The notes below the pieces were generated by a model. That model was not told the origin of the DNA, searched no databases, and worked only from the letters and a program-made list of their open reading frames with translations. A stretch of 64,000 nucleotides of DNA from Paraburkholderia tropica (GTDB lineage: Bacteria > Pseudomonadota > Gammaproteobacteria > Burkholderiales > Burkholderiaceae): the NCBI RefSeq assembly GCF_914484835.1, contig NZ_CAJZAR010000032.1:62001-126000 (forward strand), read 5' to 3'. Below, in pieces: positions 62,558 through 64,000 of the stretch. Position 1 is the stretch's first letter; each line of letters begins with the position of its first letter. Position numbers and translations under genes: made by a program.

Positions 62558-62841
62558 GCGGAATAACAAGCAGAAAACAGCAGCAGACAGCAGCAAGCAG
62601 CAGCGAAGAACAAGCAGAAAAAAGCAGCACGAGAGAACCAGCAGCAACAGATGAAGCAATAAAGAAGCCGCAAGCGAACGCTGCGGGCGCAACGAAGCGC
62701 CACGCGGCGGCACGGACTGCGGCGACAAGAACGTATCGAGGGCGCGCCTGCGCATTGGACCAGCACGGGCGACGAGAGCAATCACCGCCGCCTGGCGGCA
62801 GCAGTAGCAAACGGCAGCACGAAGCAGGAGCAACATAAAAG
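62558..62841. other. Low-complexity AGC-rich spacer lacking T
   Basis: A 284-base spacer between rbsC and the LacI gene. From 62565 to 62651 there are 87 consecutive bases without a single T on the + strand, built largely from AGCAG and ACAGCAG repeats. An mRNA through here would be nearly free of U and unlikely to fold. The right part (62700-62841) is ordinary. Translation in any frame gives only low-complexity peptide, so it is probably non-coding. Confidence 0.75.
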
Positions 62842-63882
62842 ATGGCGACGATCAAGGATGTGGCCGCAGTGGCGGGGGTGTCTTTCACGACGGTGTCGCA
62901 TGTGGTGAACAATTCGCGTCCGGTGTCGGCGGACGTGCGGGCCAAGGTTGAGCGCGCGATACGCGATCTCAACTACGTGCCGTCGGCGGTCGCGCGCTCG
63001 CTCAAGGCGCGCTCGACCGCGACGATCGGGCTCGTCGTGCCGAACGGAACGAATCCGTATTTCGCGGAGCTGGCGCGCGGCGTGGAGGACGGCTGCGCGC
63101 AAAAGGGCTACTGCGTGTTCTTCTGCAATTCCGACGACGATCCCGTGAAGCAGCGCAACTATCTGCGCGTGCTGCAGGAAAAGCGTATCGACGGGCTGAT
63201 CGTGGCCTCGGCGGGCGACGACGCGGTGCTCGCGGCGACGCTCGGCGACACGCGCGAGCCGATCGTGGTGGTCGACCGCAACATCGAGGGGCTCAACGCC
63301 GACCTCGTGCAGATCGATCACGAGCGCGGCGCGTGGCTCGCGACGCGCCATCTGATCGAACTCGGCCACGCGAACATCGGCTGCATCACCGGGCCGATCA
63401 CGACGGCGGTCAGCGCGATGCGCATGCACGGCTTCCTGCGCGCGATGGCCGAACGCGGCATCGAGATCGCGCCGGGTGCGATCGTCGAGGCCGATTTTTC
63501 GGGCGCGGGCGGCTATCGCGCGGCGGCGCAGCTGTTCGATACGGTGCGCCCGAGCGCGATTTTCGCGGGCAACGACATGATGGGGATCGGCGCGCTGCGC
63601 GCCGCGGCGGAACGCGGTTTGCGCGTGCCGACCGACTGCTCGATCATCGGTTTCGACGATATCGAGCTGGGCAATTTCACGTGGCCGGCGCTGTCGACGG
63701 TCGGTCAGCCGGCGCGTTCGCTCGGCGAAATGGCGGCGCTCACGCTGATCGAGCGCATCGGCTCCGAGCCGCGCGAGCGCGACGGCGTGTCGGTGCTGCG
63801 CCGCGTGATCGCGCCGGAACTGATGCCGCGCGAATCGACGGCGCCGTGGTGCGCGCCGCATTCCGCATCGCTGGCGGCCTGA
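62842..63882 (+). CDS. rbsR: LacI-family repressor (RbsR-like)
   Basis: A 346-residue regulator. Helix-turn-helix at the very start: MATIKDVAAVAGVSFTTVSHVVNNSRPVSADVRAKVERAIRDLNYVPSAVARSLK in substance (1-55), with the hinge helix, then the sugar-binding-type domain (TIGLVVPNGTNPYFAELARGVEDG; ... GNDMMGIGALRAAAERGLRVPTDCSIIGFDDIE). AGGAG lies about 12 bases upstream of the ATG. Likely binds the palindrome at 58391 and is released by the imported sugar. Confidence 0.9.
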   Translation: MATIKDVAAVAGVSFTTVSHVVNNSRPVSADVRAKVERAIRDLNYVPSAVARSLKARSTATIGLVVPNGTNPYFAELARGVEDGCAQKGYCVFFCNSDDDPVKQRNYLRVLQEKRIDGLIVASAGDDAVLAATLGDTREPIVVVDRNIEGLNADLVQIDHERGAWLATRHLIELGHANIGCITGPITTAVSAMRMHGFLRAMAERGIEIAPGAIVEADFSGAGGYRAAAQLFDTVRPSAIFAGNDMMGIGALRAAAERGLRVPTDCSIIGFDDIELGNFTWPALSTVGQPARSLGEMAALTLIERIGSEPRERDGVSVLRRVIAPELMPRESTAPWCAPHSASLAA

Positions 63883-63942
63883 CGCGGGACGTCGTCGCGA
63901 CGTCCTCGCCGGAGCTGCCGCAATCGCTCTGGAGGGGACGCC

Positions 63943-64000
63943 GTGACGAACAAGACCCGCACGGACGCCGCGCACGCAGCGTCATCCGCAGCCACGACAG
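63943..64000 (+). CDS. Partial gene at window edge, possibly ribokinase
   Basis: A GTG at 63943 preceded by GGAGGGG opens a frame reading MTNKTRTDAAHAASSAATT, cut by the window end. The sequence is too short to identify; ribokinase usually follows rbsR in related operons, so rbsK is a guess from context. Confidence 0.45.
   Translation, partial: MTNKTRTDAAHAASSAATT

Noticed and set aside
62558..62841. Low-complexity AGC repeat spacer as a small Gln/Ser-rich protein gene.
   Set aside because: The frame is a continuation of a shifted reading of rbsC, has no start of its own, and the composition bias explains the lack of stops.

Overview
The window is high-GC proteobacterial DNA, closely packed, with operons joined by 4-base ATGA/GTGA overlaps. 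The gene content points to the Burkholderiaceae, most likely a Paraburkholderia, Caballeronia or Burkholderia chromosome. Markers are a ClcB-type channel, DUF3022 and PGDYG proteins, a kguEKTD-ptxS cluster, an rbsB-A-C-R order and a NodT-type RND pump. No rRNA, tRNA, CRISPR array, prophage or intact insertion sequence was recognised. Genus placement is inference from gene content, not a computed result.

Layout. 1-6.5 kb: a LysR regulator divergent from a BMP-type (nucleoside-like) ABC importer operon. 6.5-9.7 kb: dodecin, a beta-hydroxyacid dehydrogenase and the ABC-F ATPase YbiT. 9.7-10.4 kb: one AT-richer orphan gene between two near-identical hairpins. 10.4-16 kb: an exported protein, aldehyde dehydrogenase, nitronate monooxygenase, a DUF1289 protein and phospholipase A. 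16.5-20.7 kb: a putrescine-type importer (potF, potGHI). 20.8-25 kb: a soluble chemoreceptor, a tiny hydrophobic peptide, a methyltransferase and a Baeyer-Villiger-type monooxygenase. 25-28 kb: a TPR membrane protein, a PspA-like protein and a ribbon-helix-helix-like protein. 28.6-31.2 kb: penicillin-binding protein 1A, followed by a structured spacer carrying four DnaA-box-like 9-mers. 31.4-39.1 kb: a YfiM-like protein and an RND efflux operon with a divergent TetR regulator. 39-45.2 kb: small proteins, ClcB, a glutathione S-transferase and a YeiH exporter divergent from a YeiE-like LysR gene. 45.3-50.8 kb: the 2-ketogluconate operon kguE-kguK-kguT-kguD-ptxS behind a PtxS-like operator. 50.9-58.3 kb: an intramembrane protease, conserved small proteins, a Spy-like protein, an Lrp regulator, a lysine-dehydrogenase-like enzyme, an ATPase overlapping an orphan cydX, a lipoprotein and CorA. 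58.4-64 kb: a ribose-type ABC operon with LacI regulator and the start of a further gene at the edge.

How the genes work together. Most of the window is nutrient capture (nucleosides, polyamines, 2-ketogluconate, ribose-type sugar), each with a local regulator and, in three cases, a visible palindromic operator. Envelope maintenance and efflux make up most of the rest. I did not find a convincing new multi-gene system. The most unusual signals are non-coding: the DnaA-box-like inverted repeat after mrcA, an 82-bp palindromic element, the orphan gene between duplicated terminators, and at least seven independent 10-14 bp tandem repeats.
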